Assembly: GCF_014863605.1 (NCBI RefSeq)
Contig: NZ_CP062252.1
Span: 3,357,001-3,421,000, forward strand
Direction: 5' to 3'
Length of the DNA stretch: 64,000 nt
Source of the DNA: Pseudomonas allokribbensis
Lineage (GTDB): Bacteria > Pseudomonadota > Gammaproteobacteria > Pseudomonadales > Pseudomonadaceae
Of the stretch, positions 1 through 7,974 are shown piece after piece (positions within the stretch are counted from its first letter, which is position 1; every line of letters begins with the position of its first letter). A program made the translations under genes and the position numbers. Below the pieces are notes generated by a model. The model was not told the DNA's origin. It made no database searches and saw nothing but the letters and a program-made list of their open reading frames with translations.

Positions 1-2
1 GC

Positions 3-401
3 AAGCCCCCCCGCATCCCAGTCCGGGATGACACTCTGCGCACGCTGATCTGGACCCCCGATGCAAGCCGGTCGCTAGCCGTCCTTGGTAACTCGCCTGA
101 CACGTACGGACAAACCTGGCACCTTCCCTGCGATGACGACCGCCTGACCTATAAGCAATTTGTTGCTCTCGCATCCGAAATCGCTGGCATACAAGCCTCC
201 TACAAGGTGCTAGGCAAATGGACATTGACAGCTGTAGGTCTGATATCTAAGCAGGTGCGCGAATTACACGAACTGCTGCCACGGTACGAGCATCACAACC
301 TGTTCGACTCTTCGAAGTACAAACAGCGCTTCCCGGACTTCAAGCTCACGACATATCGCGAAGGGCTTACCGACCTTCTGGGCACGCGTAGCAGCCGCTA
401 A
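3..401 (+). CDS. NAD-dependent epimerase/dehydratase, C-terminal part (5' end outside window)
   Basis: The frame is open from the first bases and ends at a TAA at 399-401, leaving 132 residues of a gene that begins upstream. The segment TPDASRSLAVLGNSPDTYGQ followed by WHLPCDDDRLTYKQF resembles the C-terminal substrate domain of extended-SDR epimerase/dehydratases; the Rossmann NAD site would lie in the missing N-terminal part. Family assignment is by recognition of this C-terminal pattern only, so substrate and pathway are unknown. A hairpin about 140 bases downstream (544-565) could end its transcript. Confidence 0.7.
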   Translation, partial: KPPRIPVRDDTLRTLIWTPDASRSLAVLGNSPDTYGQTWHLPCDDDRLTYKQFVALASEIAGIQASYKVLGKWTLTAVGLISKQVRELHELLPRYEHHNLFDSSKYKQRFPDFKLTTYREGLTDLLGTRSSR

Positions 402-543
402 GCTCTCCCTTACCCATATCTAGAATTACTGGTGCACATTTGACTTTGGCCGCTAGAGGCGTTTCAGCTCCACACACCGTAACCTTTAAGTAGGCTTGAA
501 TGTCAAGCATGAGAATGACCTCAACACTTTTCGACTCGACACA

Positions 544-565
544 AAAGGGCATTCGAACGCCCTTT
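544..565 (+). terminator. Hairpin, possible terminator of the epimerase gene
   Basis: Inverted repeat AAAGGGC / GCCCTTT around an 8-base loop, followed by a pyrimidine-rich stretch. The T-run is weak, so intrinsic termination is only probable. Confidence 0.45.
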
Positions 566-799
566 CGCTTTCCTCTAACAGACGCTTAGGGTGAGCATTT
601 TTCAGCGCTGTGGAAGGCGTGCGGTGAAAAAGAGCAAATGTGGTTGAAGATTTCTTTTCTATTTTTTGGCGTACAGGAGGGCCGGCTTACTTTTCAAAGA
701 TCCACACGAGAGCCCGCTCCGAGGGGGTAACGTGAGCCAGATCGGGCTGAGGGCTTTCTAAATTGGTCAGCGGGCAGCATGGTTTATACCGAATATGTA

Positions 800-830
800 T
801 TGACATTAAAGTTAACTTCAATACTAGGAT
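800..830 (+). promoter_or_regulatory. MerR-type promoter/operator upstream of the alpha/beta hydrolase
   Basis: TTGACA (800-805) and TAGGAT (825-830) are separated by 19 bases, the over-long spacing typical of MerR-activated promoters. The spacer carries the near-perfect dyad ATTAAAGTTAACTTCAAT. It points to the hydrolase gene starting at 1023 and matches the sites at 9256-9286, 10439-10469, 10516-10546 and 12941-12971. The likely activator is the MerR protein encoded at 12441-12920 (inference). Confidence 0.6.
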
Positions 831-1022
831 TAAATCCGAACCAGTCCCTGATCCAGCCGCGTCTCGAAAATATCAGAGATTCGTTCGCAATCCTCCGGCT
901 CACTTGCTGGCTCCATAAAGCAGGATGAGTCGGTGCCTCAAGCAAGCTCTCAGCAATAAGGATCCGTGGGAAACCGGGTCGCATTTGAAAAATGACGTAA
1001 CTCTGTCAGCGAGAGGCCAACG

Positions 1023-2018
1023 ATGAAGCAAGATTCCAAGTCGGTTTTTCAGCATGGCGAACATGTCGATGCCCTCCGTCGTAGCCTGATCATAGGCGGA
1101 GCGGTAGTGGCCGGAAGCTTGGCGCTTCCCGGCTGGGCATTCGGCGGCACTTCATCCACGAGTGAACACCACAAAGGAACTCTAAACATGGGCACTGTCA
1201 CGACTAAAGACGGCGTTGAGATCTACTATAAAGACTGGGGTCCGCGCGACGCCAAGGTCATCCATTTCCATCATGGCTGGCCACTCAGTGCGGACGACTG
1301 GGATGCGCAAATGCTGTTCTTCGTTAACAAGGGATTTCGAGTAGTTGCGCATGATCGCCGAGGTCATGGCCGTTCCAGCCAGGTCTGGGATGGCCATGAC
1401 ATGGATCACTACGCAGACGATGTTGCTGCTGTAGTCGAGAAACTCGGCACACACGGTGCGATGCATGTCGGGCATTCCACGGGCGGCGGGCAAGTGGTGC
1501 GCTACATAGCAAGACATGGACAGGACAAGGTGTCAAAAGCTGTATTGATCAGTTCAGTGCCGCCGCTGATGGTCAAGACAGCTAGCAACCCAGGCGGTAC
1601 TCCCAAAGACGTTTTTGATGGTTTCCAGGCCGCGCTCGCCGCTAACCGCGCACAGTTCTACTATGACGTTCCTGCGGGCCCCTTCTATGGCTACAACCGT
1701 CCAGGCGCCAAACCTTCGGAGGCGGTGATTTGGAACTGGTGGCGTCAGGGCATGATGGGATGCGCGAAGGCTCACTACGATGGCATTGTCGCGTTCTCAC
1801 AAACCGACTTCACCGAGGATCTGAAAGGCATCTCTATTCCCGTCCTGGTGATCCATGGCGATGACGATCAGGTCGTGCCCTACGCGGACTCCGGCGTGCT
1901 CTCAGCCAAACTGGTCAAGAATGGTAAGCTCCACACCTACAAAGGGGCACCACATGGCATTCCGACTACCCACGCTGATCAAGTCAATGCCGACCTGCTG
2001 GCCTTCATAAACTCCTGA
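1023..2018 (+). CDS. Alpha/beta hydrolase, non-heme haloperoxidase type, with Tat-like leader (copy 1)
   Basis: This 331-residue protein has the haloperoxidase/arylesterase-like fold: oxyanion segment HFHHGWPL, nucleophile elbow GHSTGGG (Ser152), an acid in GDDDQVVP (about 280-282) and His311 in APHG. Cofactor-free members are serine hydrolases that can also perform perhydrolysis. Unusually, the normal start of the family (Met56, MGTVTTKDG) is preceded by about 55 residues containing a twin-arginine pair (19-20) and a hydrophobic stretch to about residue 40, suggesting export. A MerR-type promoter lies about 190 bases upstream. It is closely similar to the gene at 14869-15858 and to the relic at 12996-13371. 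Substrate unknown. Confidence 0.88.
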   Translation: MKQDSKSVFQHGEHVDALRRSLIIGGAVVAGSLALPGWAFGGTSSTSEHHKGTLNMGTVTTKDGVEIYYKDWGPRDAKVIHFHHGWPLSADDWDAQMLFFVNKGFRVVAHDRRGHGRSSQVWDGHDMDHYADDVAAVVEKLGTHGAMHVGHSTGGGQVVRYIARHGQDKVSKAVLISSVPPLMVKTASNPGGTPKDVFDGFQAALAANRAQFYYDVPAGPFYGYNRPGAKPSEAVIWNWWRQGMMGCAKAHYDGIVAFSQTDFTEDLKGISIPVLVIHGDDDQVVPYADSGVLSAKLVKNGKLHTYKGAPHGIPTTHADQVNADLLAFINS

Positions 2019-2040
2019 CGGCAAAGAAGCCGGTTAACAA

Positions 2041-2071
2041 TTATCGACCCGCGAGCTATGCGGGTCGATAA
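2041..2071. terminator. Strong hairpin between convergent hydrolase and LysR genes
   Basis: Perfect 12-bp stem TTATCGACCCGC / GCGGGTCGATAA with a 7-base loop, between two convergent genes. There is no T-run on either side, so it may be a bidirectional transcript-stabilising hairpin rather than a classical intrinsic terminator. Confidence 0.55.
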
Positions 2072-2143
2072 CTGACCTGCCTGTCCAAAGTACAACATGG
2101 TCTGCCGTAGCTAACAATGAGGTGTAGCAGCTAGACGGTGCAT

Positions 2144-3073
2144 CTAGATTTGCTCACCGACGGCACCGTCAATCCCCATCGTAAGAAGCAGATCGCGCAA
2201 CCAAGTATTGGCTGGATCAGTTGATCGACTACTCAACCAATAAAGATTCAGCCTAATTTCTGGAAGCCAGAAAGGCACTTCCAGCAGGCAGTTCTCCAAA
2301 TAGCTGTTGATCGAAAGTGCAAGGCTACGTGGCATCGTCAGAAGAAATTCGCTTTGAGTCACTAGCCGGAATGCGGCCTCATAACTCTGGCAGCGCATCA
2401 TGACCTGCCGCTCGATCCCCTGCTGCGCAAGCGCGAAATCCTCTAAAACCATACCGGTACGTCTTGAAGAGACCGTGACATGCTTCGCCTCCACATAGGT
2501 AGAAGTATCCAATACAAAGGGACGCCGGCTCACCACCACCCAATCATCCTGGGCAAGCGGAGCATATGCCAACCCTTCCGCAGCAGGCTGTGCGACATCA
2601 ATGGCGCAATCGATATGTCCCGCAGCTAAATCCGAGCGCAGCGTGGAGCGGTTGATTCTTACGCTATCAATTCTCACATCAGGCAGATGGTGGTTTATGA
2701 GAGTTTGCAGCCGCAGCAGCAACATCGGTTCCAATTCATCAGGCATGGCCAGCGTGATCCGATGGATATCGCGACGTGGGTTGAAGCTCTCACTGCGGGT
2801 GATGGCGCGCTCTAAATAGCTGAGTCCCTGCTGGATGTCTGGCCAGATGCGGTACGCCAGTGTAGTTGGAGCAACGCCTTGTGCCTCTCGATTGAACAAG
2901 GGGTCCCCCAAATGACCCCGCATGCGGCGTAAGGCATGGCTGACTGCGGACGGGCTAATACAGAGACGCTCGGCAGCCCGCGTCAAATTCCGCTCTTGAT
3001 AGATCACAGAGAATATCTGCAAGAGGTTCAGATCCAGTCGGGCCAGAGCATAAGAGTTATGATTATTGTTCAT
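2144..3073 (-). CDS. LysR-family transcriptional regulator
   Basis: 309 residues with an N-terminal winged helix-turn-helix (LDLNLLQIFSVIYQERNLTRA, then SPSAVSHALRRMR at about 40-52) and a periplasmic-binding-protein-like effector domain from about residue 95. The DPLFNREAQGVAPTTLA segment is typical of the NodD/LeuO-like branch. It is divergent from the acyl-CoA dehydrogenase operon beginning at 3153, so that operon is its most likely target. An inverted repeat ATGAA-N14-TTCAT at 3082-3105 is the best operator candidate. Effector unknown. Confidence 0.9.
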   Translation of the reverse strand: MNNNHNSYALARLDLNLLQIFSVIYQERNLTRAAERLCISPSAVSHALRRMRGHLGDPLFNREAQGVAPTTLAYRIWPDIQQGLSYLERAITRSESFNPRRDIHRITLAMPDELEPMLLLRLQTLINHHLPDVRIDSVRINRSTLRSDLAAGHIDCAIDVAQPAAEGLAYAPLAQDDWVVVSRRPFVLDTSTYVEAKHVTVSSRRTGMVLEDFALAQQGIERQVMMRCQSYEAAFRLVTQSEFLLTMPRSLALSINSYLENCLLEVPFWLPEIRLNLYWLSSRSTDPANTWLRDLLLTMGIDGAVGEQI

Positions 3074-3081
3074 AATATATG

Positions 3082-3105
3082 ATGAATATTTATCGATTCG
3101 TTCAT
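3082..3105. promoter_or_regulatory. Candidate LysR operator
   Basis: Inverted repeat ATGAA-N14-TTCAT in the AT-rich 79-base gap between the divergent LysR and acyl-CoA dehydrogenase genes. Position and symmetry suit autoregulation plus activation; assignment is inference. Confidence 0.4.
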
Positions 3106-3152
3106 GGTACTGCAGCCTCTATCCTGATGACACCTAATTCAGGAGCCGTACT

Positions 3153-4391
3153 ATGGACTTCGAGTTCAGCACGCGCGCGCAGGACTATCTCAAGCGCGTC
3201 AAAGCCTTCATTCGCAACGAAATCGAGCCTGTCGAACCTGCTTTTTGGACAGAGGTAATGACCTCCTGTCAAAGTCCTGATTGGAAGACGTGGACCGTGC
3301 CGGTCGTTCTTGACGAGCTCAAGCGTAAAGCCCGTGAAGAGGGGCTTTGGAATCTCTTCTTGCCGGATCCTGTGCTCGGTGCGGGTCTAGGTGTTCAGGA
3401 ATATGCACCCATTGCAGAGGAGATGGGTCGCAGTCTCTTGGCAGCAACCGTGTTCAATTGCAATGCGCCTGACTCTGGCAACATGGAAGTACTGTGGCGC
3501 TATGGCTCTGAGGAGCAAAAGGAAAAATGGCTGAAGCCCCTCCTCGCTGGTGAAATTCGCTCTGTGTTTTGCATGACAGAGCCGGATGTGGCGTCTTCCG
3601 ATGCCACGAATATGCAAGCCACTGCCATCATCGAGGGAAATGAGATCGTCCTTAATGGCGACAAATGGTGGTCCAGCGGAATCGGCGACCCTCACGCCAA
3701 GATCGCCATCTTCATGGCGCACACCCCGGACGGCTCTAAAGACCGTCACCATCAACACTCCATGGTCTTGGTTCCTTTGGATGCACCGGGTGTAACGATT
3801 GAACGGATGCTGCCGGTTTTTGGTGAATTCGACGCTCCTCACGGCCATGGTCAGGTCAGCTTCAAAAATGTCCGCGTTCCGATCAGTCACTTCATCAGCG
3901 GCCCAGGCATGGGGTTCGAAATTGCTCAAGGCCGCTTGGGACCAGGCCGTATCCATCACTGCATGCGCTGCATCGGTGCCGCAGAAAAAGCCTTGGATCT
4001 CACCATTCAGCGCGGAATGAGCCGCACGGCCTTTGGTAAGCCCATTCTCAATCTGGGCGGTAACCGTGAGCGCATTGCTGAGGCACGCATTGCCATTGAC
4101 CAGGCACGCCTTCTCACACTGTACGCCGCTTGGAAGATGGACAAGGTTGGCGCCATGGGCGCCATGTCAGAAATATCGGCAATCAAAGTGGCAGCACCGA
4201 ACATGTTGCAGCAGGTGGTCGATATGGCGATTCAACTGCATGGCGGCGCCGGACTCACACGCGATCTTCCTCTAACAGGGTTCTTTATCCAGGCGCGCAG
4301 CCTTCGTCTTGCCGATGGGCCGGATGAAGTTCACAAAGGCGTCATCACACGAATTGAACTCATGAAGCGCGGCTTCATGGATAAGAAGTGA
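3153..4391 (+). CDS. Acyl-CoA dehydrogenase
   Basis: A 412-residue FAD acyl-CoA dehydrogenase that introduces an alpha,beta double bond into an acyl-CoA and passes electrons to ETF. Recognisable parts are the FAD/substrate region FCMTEPDVASSDATN (about 147-161), the middle beta-domain, and the C-terminal helical domain with RTAFGKPI and LHGGAGLTRDLPL. The N-terminus is longer than in short-chain enzymes and the whole resembles the dehydrogenase part of ACAD10/ACAD11. First gene of an operon with the APH-like kinase (43-base gap) and an SDR, the same association as in ACAD10/11 and in levulinate (lva) pathways that process 4-hydroxyacyl-CoAs. Confidence 0.9.
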   Translation: MDFEFSTRAQDYLKRVKAFIRNEIEPVEPAFWTEVMTSCQSPDWKTWTVPVVLDELKRKAREEGLWNLFLPDPVLGAGLGVQEYAPIAEEMGRSLLAATVFNCNAPDSGNMEVLWRYGSEEQKEKWLKPLLAGEIRSVFCMTEPDVASSDATNMQATAIIEGNEIVLNGDKWWSSGIGDPHAKIAIFMAHTPDGSKDRHHQHSMVLVPLDAPGVTIERMLPVFGEFDAPHGHGQVSFKNVRVPISHFISGPGMGFEIAQGRLGPGRIHHCMRCIGAAEKALDLTIQRGMSRTAFGKPILNLGGNRERIAEARIAIDQARLLTLYAAWKMDKVGAMGAMSEISAIKVAAPNMLQQVVDMAIQLHGGAGLTRDLPLTGFFIQARSLRLADGPDEVHKGVITRIELMKRGFMDKK

Positions 4392-4434
4392 GGCTCTCAA
4401 TACATGACTGCCTCGTTGCTTCGGGAGTAGACAC

Positions 4435-5499
4435 ATGAGTGTGATCGATAAAGGCGGTGCCGTTCGGCGTGGTGAAGAGTTAGACATTGGAACCGTCGAT
4501 CGCTGGTTGAAAGAAACCGTGCCGGATCTGCAGGGCATTCCAGAAGTCACCCAGTACTCTGGTGGTGCCTCTAACTGGACTTATCGGCTCTTGTACTCGA
4601 ACAGAGACTTCATTTTGCGACGTCCGCCCGCAGGCACCAAGGCGGCATCCGCACACGACATGATGCGCGAATACAATATCCAGCGACTGCTGAAGGAAGC
4701 ATTTCCGGTTGTCCCAACCATGGTTGCCGCCTGTCAGGATCCTTCCGTACTGGGCTGTGATTTCTACGTAATGGAACGTCTTGAAGGCATCATTCCGCGG
4801 GCCAACCTACCCCGAGAACTCAATCTGGATGTGCCGCATGTCCGCCAACTTTGCCTGAACATGCTCGACACGCTCGTCGCCCTCCATAAGGTTGACTACC
4901 AAGCAGCGGGGTTGGCGGGTATCGGTAAGGGGGCTGGCTATTGCGTACGCCAGGTAGAGGGCTGGGATGATCGTTATGAGAAGGCACGTACTTGGAATGT
5001 GCCGAGCTTTCGAAAAGTACGCCGTTGGCTCAAAGCTAATACTCCGGCCGATAGTCGGACCTGCGTCATCCACAATGACTGGCGGTTTGACAACCTTGTT
5101 CTCGCACCACAAGAGCCATCCAACATCATCGGTGTGTTGGACTGGGAGTTAGCCACGCTGGGTGACCCGCTAATGGATTTGGGTTGCATGCTTGCCTACT
5201 GGGTACAAGCGGACGACAACGCTCTAATGAGGGCGTCACGTAGGCAACCTACTCACCTACCCGGCATGCTGACGCGCCGAGACGTTGTGGACTATTACCT
5301 CATACGTTCGGGGCTTGCTTGTGAAAACTGGGCCTTCTATGAAGTCTTTGGGCTCTTCCGCCTAGCCTGCATCGCACAGCAGATCTACTACCGCTATCAC
5401 CATGGACAAACCCGAAACCCCAATTTCAGGAACTACTGGGTATTGGTCAATTATTTTGACTGGCGTTGCCGCGGCATCATTCGCCGTGCAGGTTTTTGA
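4435..5499 (+). CDS. APH-family phosphotransferase (ACAD10/LvaA-like kinase)
   Basis: 354 residues with the aminoglycoside-phosphotransferase/choline-kinase fold: an N-lobe with YSGGASNWTYRL as nucleotide-binding loop, the catalytic loop HNDWRFDN (His-x-Asp-x4-Asn pattern) and the metal-binding LDWELATLGDP segment. Within acyl-CoA dehydrogenase operons, proteins of this type (LvaA, ACAD10/11 kinase domain) phosphorylate the hydroxyl group of 4-hydroxyacyl-CoAs, so antibiotic resistance is an unlikely role. The position between an acyl-CoA dehydrogenase and an SDR supports this. The exact hydroxyacyl substrate cannot be told from sequence. Confidence 0.88.
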   Translation: MSVIDKGGAVRRGEELDIGTVDRWLKETVPDLQGIPEVTQYSGGASNWTYRLLYSNRDFILRRPPAGTKAASAHDMMREYNIQRLLKEAFPVVPTMVAACQDPSVLGCDFYVMERLEGIIPRANLPRELNLDVPHVRQLCLNMLDTLVALHKVDYQAAGLAGIGKGAGYCVRQVEGWDDRYEKARTWNVPSFRKVRRWLKANTPADSRTCVIHNDWRFDNLVLAPQEPSNIIGVLDWELATLGDPLMDLGCMLAYWVQADDNALMRASRRQPTHLPGMLTRRDVVDYYLIRSGLACENWAFYEVFGLFRLACIAQQIYYRYHHGQTRNPNFRNYWVLVNYFDWRCRGIIRRAGF

Positions 5500-5526
5500 G
5501 CCTCCACTTTTCAAGAGGTAATGACA

Positions 5527-6279
5527 ATGAGTGCCAACGCCAAAAACGTCGTAATAACTGGTGCCAGCTCAGGTCTTGGAGCAGGGATGGCCAGGGGATT
5601 TGCCGAACTCGGATATAACCTTGCACTGTGTGCGAGACGCACCGATCGGCTTGAAACCCTCAAACAGGAGTTGATCTCCCGCTACGGCATCAGGGTCGAG
5701 ATACTGTGCTTGGACGTGAATGAGCACGCAGAAGTGTTTTGTGTCTTTCGAGAGTTTCAGCGACTCTTTGGTCGAATTGATCGCATTATTGTGAATGCCG
5801 GCGTCGGTGAAGGTCGCCGCATTGGCTCCGGACATTTCGACATTAATCGTCGTACAGCCGAGACCAACTTCATCGCGGCGCTCGCCCAATGTGAGGCGGC
5901 CGTCGAAATTTTTCGAGAACAGAACTCTGGGCACCTGGTCACTATTTCCTCCATGAGTGCAGTCAGAGGCCTCCCCAAACATCTGACCGCCTATGCCGCC
6001 AGTAAGGCCGCTCTCGCTCATCTAAGCGAAGGCATTCGTGCGGAGCTGCTTTCAACACCTATTCGAGTCAGCACGATTTACCCTGGCTATATCCGCACAG
6101 AACTCAATGCTGGTGCCAAGAAACTTCCCTTTGAAGTCAGTGAAGAAACGGGATGCCGAGCCTTGGTAGCGGCTATTGAGCGGAGGCCAACGACGGCGTA
6201 TGTCCCGGCATGGCCTTGGAGGCTTTTTGCGTTTTTTATGAGGGTCTTGCCACTGCGCTGGATCGTGAAGTTCAACTGA
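5527..6279 (+). CDS. Short-chain dehydrogenase/reductase
   Basis: Classical SDR of 250 residues: cofactor motif TGASSGLGAGMARG, NAG in IIVNAGVGEG, catalytic Ser in TISSMSAV and Y-x3-K in YAASKAALAH. The Arg pair after strand 2 (CARRTDRL) suggests NADP preference. Two in-frame ATGs exist (5521 and 5527); the AGAGG at 5514-5518 is 8 bases from the second and only 2 from the first, so 5527 is preferred. Last gene of the three-gene operon; it probably oxidises or reduces the hydroxy/keto group of the substrate handled by the dehydrogenase and kinase. Confidence 0.88.
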   Translation: MSANAKNVVITGASSGLGAGMARGFAELGYNLALCARRTDRLETLKQELISRYGIRVEILCLDVNEHAEVFCVFREFQRLFGRIDRIIVNAGVGEGRRIGSGHFDINRRTAETNFIAALAQCEAAVEIFREQNSGHLVTISSMSAVRGLPKHLTAYAASKAALAHLSEGIRAELLSTPIRVSTIYPGYIRTELNAGAKKLPFEVSEETGCRALVAAIERRPTTAYVPAWPWRLFAFFMRVLPLRWIVKFN

Positions 6280-6363
6280 CGTGTAGCTCGCTCAGTGACC
6301 GGCCTCTGCGAAGACCTATCACAACGCTTCTTCGCACGCGGTATAAAAAACTGCATTAGTTGC

Positions 6364-6390
6364 GACCAAATGCACTGCGTGCACTTGGTC
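6364..6390. terminator. Hairpin after the SDR gene
   Basis: Inverted repeat GACCAA-A-TGCAC / GTGCA-CT-TGGTC with a 3-base loop, in the 258-base gap between the SDR and the convergent aldehyde dehydrogenase. There is no T-run, so a role in termination is tentative. Nothing else is evident in the gap. Confidence 0.35.
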
Positions 6391-6537
6391 TGCCACCTAC
6401 CCTGACGATGTTACATACATTTCAAAGTGCTGGCTTGGCGATTGGTGAATCGCACCTGAGGATTGCATCGTTCATATTGACCTAAGCCTTACTTTCGAGG
6501 ATGAGGACTAGGGTTTCCTTAGCAATTCGACATGGCG

Positions 6538-7974
6538 TTATAGCCGCCCCCGAAGCGTAAATGCGATAGCGAAATCAGCCAGCTTGCCAAAAGGTGCCCT
6601 AAGCAAGCTAGGTAGACTCCAGCGACCCTGGACGAATACTCCCTTGGCATGGCTCATGGAGCGAAAACCTTCGATGCCGTGGTAAGCCCCCATACCGCTC
6701 GGCCCTACGCCGCCGAAGGGTAGATCATCCACGGCAACGTGCAACAGAGTGTTGTTGATACCGACATTCCCGGATGTGGTGCGATTGAGCACGGCCTCGC
6801 CACCGGCATCCATATTGCCGAAATAGTAAAGCGCGAGTGGACGCGGCCTGGCGTTGATGTAATCGATTACTTCGTCGAGAGAGCGGTAGGTACGAACCGG
6901 CAGCAATGGGCCAAAGATCTCTTCCTGCATGACCAATGCATCATCGTCGGCTCCCACGATCAACACCGGAGCCATCGTCCGCGGTCGCTCTACCGCACGC
7001 TCTGGAGTCACTCCTACCTCGATCACGTCCGCTCCCTTGCTACGTGCGTCTTTGATGAGCGTATGCAACCGCACGTAATGCCTGTCGCTGATAATCGAGG
7101 TGTAATCGGGACTGGTTGGGCCTTGAGGATAAGAACGGGCAACAGCGTCGCGATACTGGGTGATGAACTCCCCAAGGTCTTCTTCATGGACTAGGGCGTA
7201 GTCCGGCGCAACGCAGGTCTGTCCAGCATTGGATAATTTGCCGAAGACGATGCTTTCCAATGTGCTGCGCCCTGCATGGCCTGGTGCTACAACCACGGGG
7301 CTCTTGCCGCCCAGTTCAAGGGTCAGCGGTACCAAATTATCACTGGCGGCACGCATTACCATTCGACCTACCTGAGTGCTGCCGGTGAACAGCAGATGAT
7401 CGAATGGAAGGCTGCTGAAATAGGCACCTGTCTCAGGACCGCCGAGTACCACTGCTACCTCATCGGCAGAAAAACAGCTTGTCAGCATGCGCTGGATCAG
7501 TTCGCTAGTGCGCGGCGTAAGCTCGGATGGTTTGATCATCACCCGGTTGCCAGCCGCGAGGGCCGTCGCCAATGGAATGAAGGTTAGGGAGAACGGGTAG
7601 TTCCAAGGCGCCATGACTCCGATCACACCTTTCGGCTGGAACTCCACATAGGCGCGGCCGGCGCGATGAAACGCAGCGACGTGCCGACGTTCGGGCTTCA
7701 TGAATTGGCGCAAGTGTCGAAGCAAGTAATCAATGGACTGCACCACTCCAATCAGCTCCATGATGTCAGTTTCATGCTTGGAGCGATTGCCGAAGTCAGT
7801 ACTGATTGCATCCTCAACTTCAAGTTTGTAAGCGAGAACTACCGCGCGCAGTTTGACCAAGTTGGCCCTACGTCGTTTCAGGCTGGGTGGCCCGTCGTTA
7901 AGAAATGCCCTTCTTTGTTGGTCGAGCGTATTGGCGGCTTCAATAACTGGGGAGTGCTCTACAGCAATGTTCAT
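6538..7974 (-). CDS. Aldehyde dehydrogenase, coniferyl-aldehyde dehydrogenase type
   Basis: 478-residue NAD(P)-dependent aldehyde dehydrogenase: GVIGVMAPWNYPFSLT, cofactor segment TGSTQVGRMV, general-base Glu in LELGGKSP and catalytic Cys in NAGQTCVAPDY. The form without a long N-terminal extension and with a hydrophobic C-terminal tail matches the CalB/coniferyl and long-chain aldehyde dehydrogenase group. Its ATG overlaps the stop of the old-yellow-enzyme gene by 4 bases (ATGA), so the two are translationally coupled. Under the MerR-type promoter at 9256-9286 it would oxidise aldehydes arising from, or co-occurring with, the enone substrates of its partner. Confidence 0.9.
   Translation of the reverse strand: MNIAVEHSPVIEAANTLDQQRRAFLNDGPPSLKRRRANLVKLRAVVLAYKLEVEDAISTDFGNRSKHETDIMELIGVVQSIDYLLRHLRQFMKPERRHVAAFHRAGRAYVEFQPKGVIGVMAPWNYPFSLTFIPLATALAAGNRVMIKPSELTPRTSELIQRMLTSCFSADEVAVVLGGPETGAYFSSLPFDHLLFTGSTQVGRMVMRAASDNLVPLTLELGGKSPVVVAPGHAGRSTLESIVFGKLSNAGQTCVAPDYALVHEEDLGEFITQYRDAVARSYPQGPTSPDYTSIISDRHYVRLHTLIKDARSKGADVIEVGVTPERAVERPRTMAPVLIVGADDDALVMQEEIFGPLLPVRTYRSLDEVIDYINARPRPLALYYFGNMDAGGEAVLNRTTSGNVGINNTLLHVAVDDLPFGGVGPSGMGAYHGIEGFRSMSHAKGVFVQGRWSLPSLLRAPFGKLADFAIAFTLRGRL

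Larger units (their letters stand above)
402..1022. other. Intergenic region holding a hairpin and a MerR-type promoter; no supported gene
   Basis: About 620 bases without a convincing coding region. It holds a GC hairpin at 544-565 and a MerR-type promoter at 800-830. Two short minus-strand frames (367-552 and 784-984) lack recognisable family features, and the first overlaps the epimerase end. Confidence 0.6.

Noticed and set aside
367..552. Minus-strand frame of 61 codons at the epimerase end
   Set aside because: It overlaps the epimerase coding end and shows no family features; likely chance.
784..984. Minus-strand frame of 66 codons upstream of the first hydrolase
   Set aside because: It overlaps the MerR-type promoter, has no ribosome site of note and no family resemblance.
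4435..5499. APH-family gene as aminoglycoside-resistance determinant
   Set aside because: Context with acyl-CoA dehydrogenase and SDR fits hydroxyacyl-CoA kinases; no sign of a resistance cassette.
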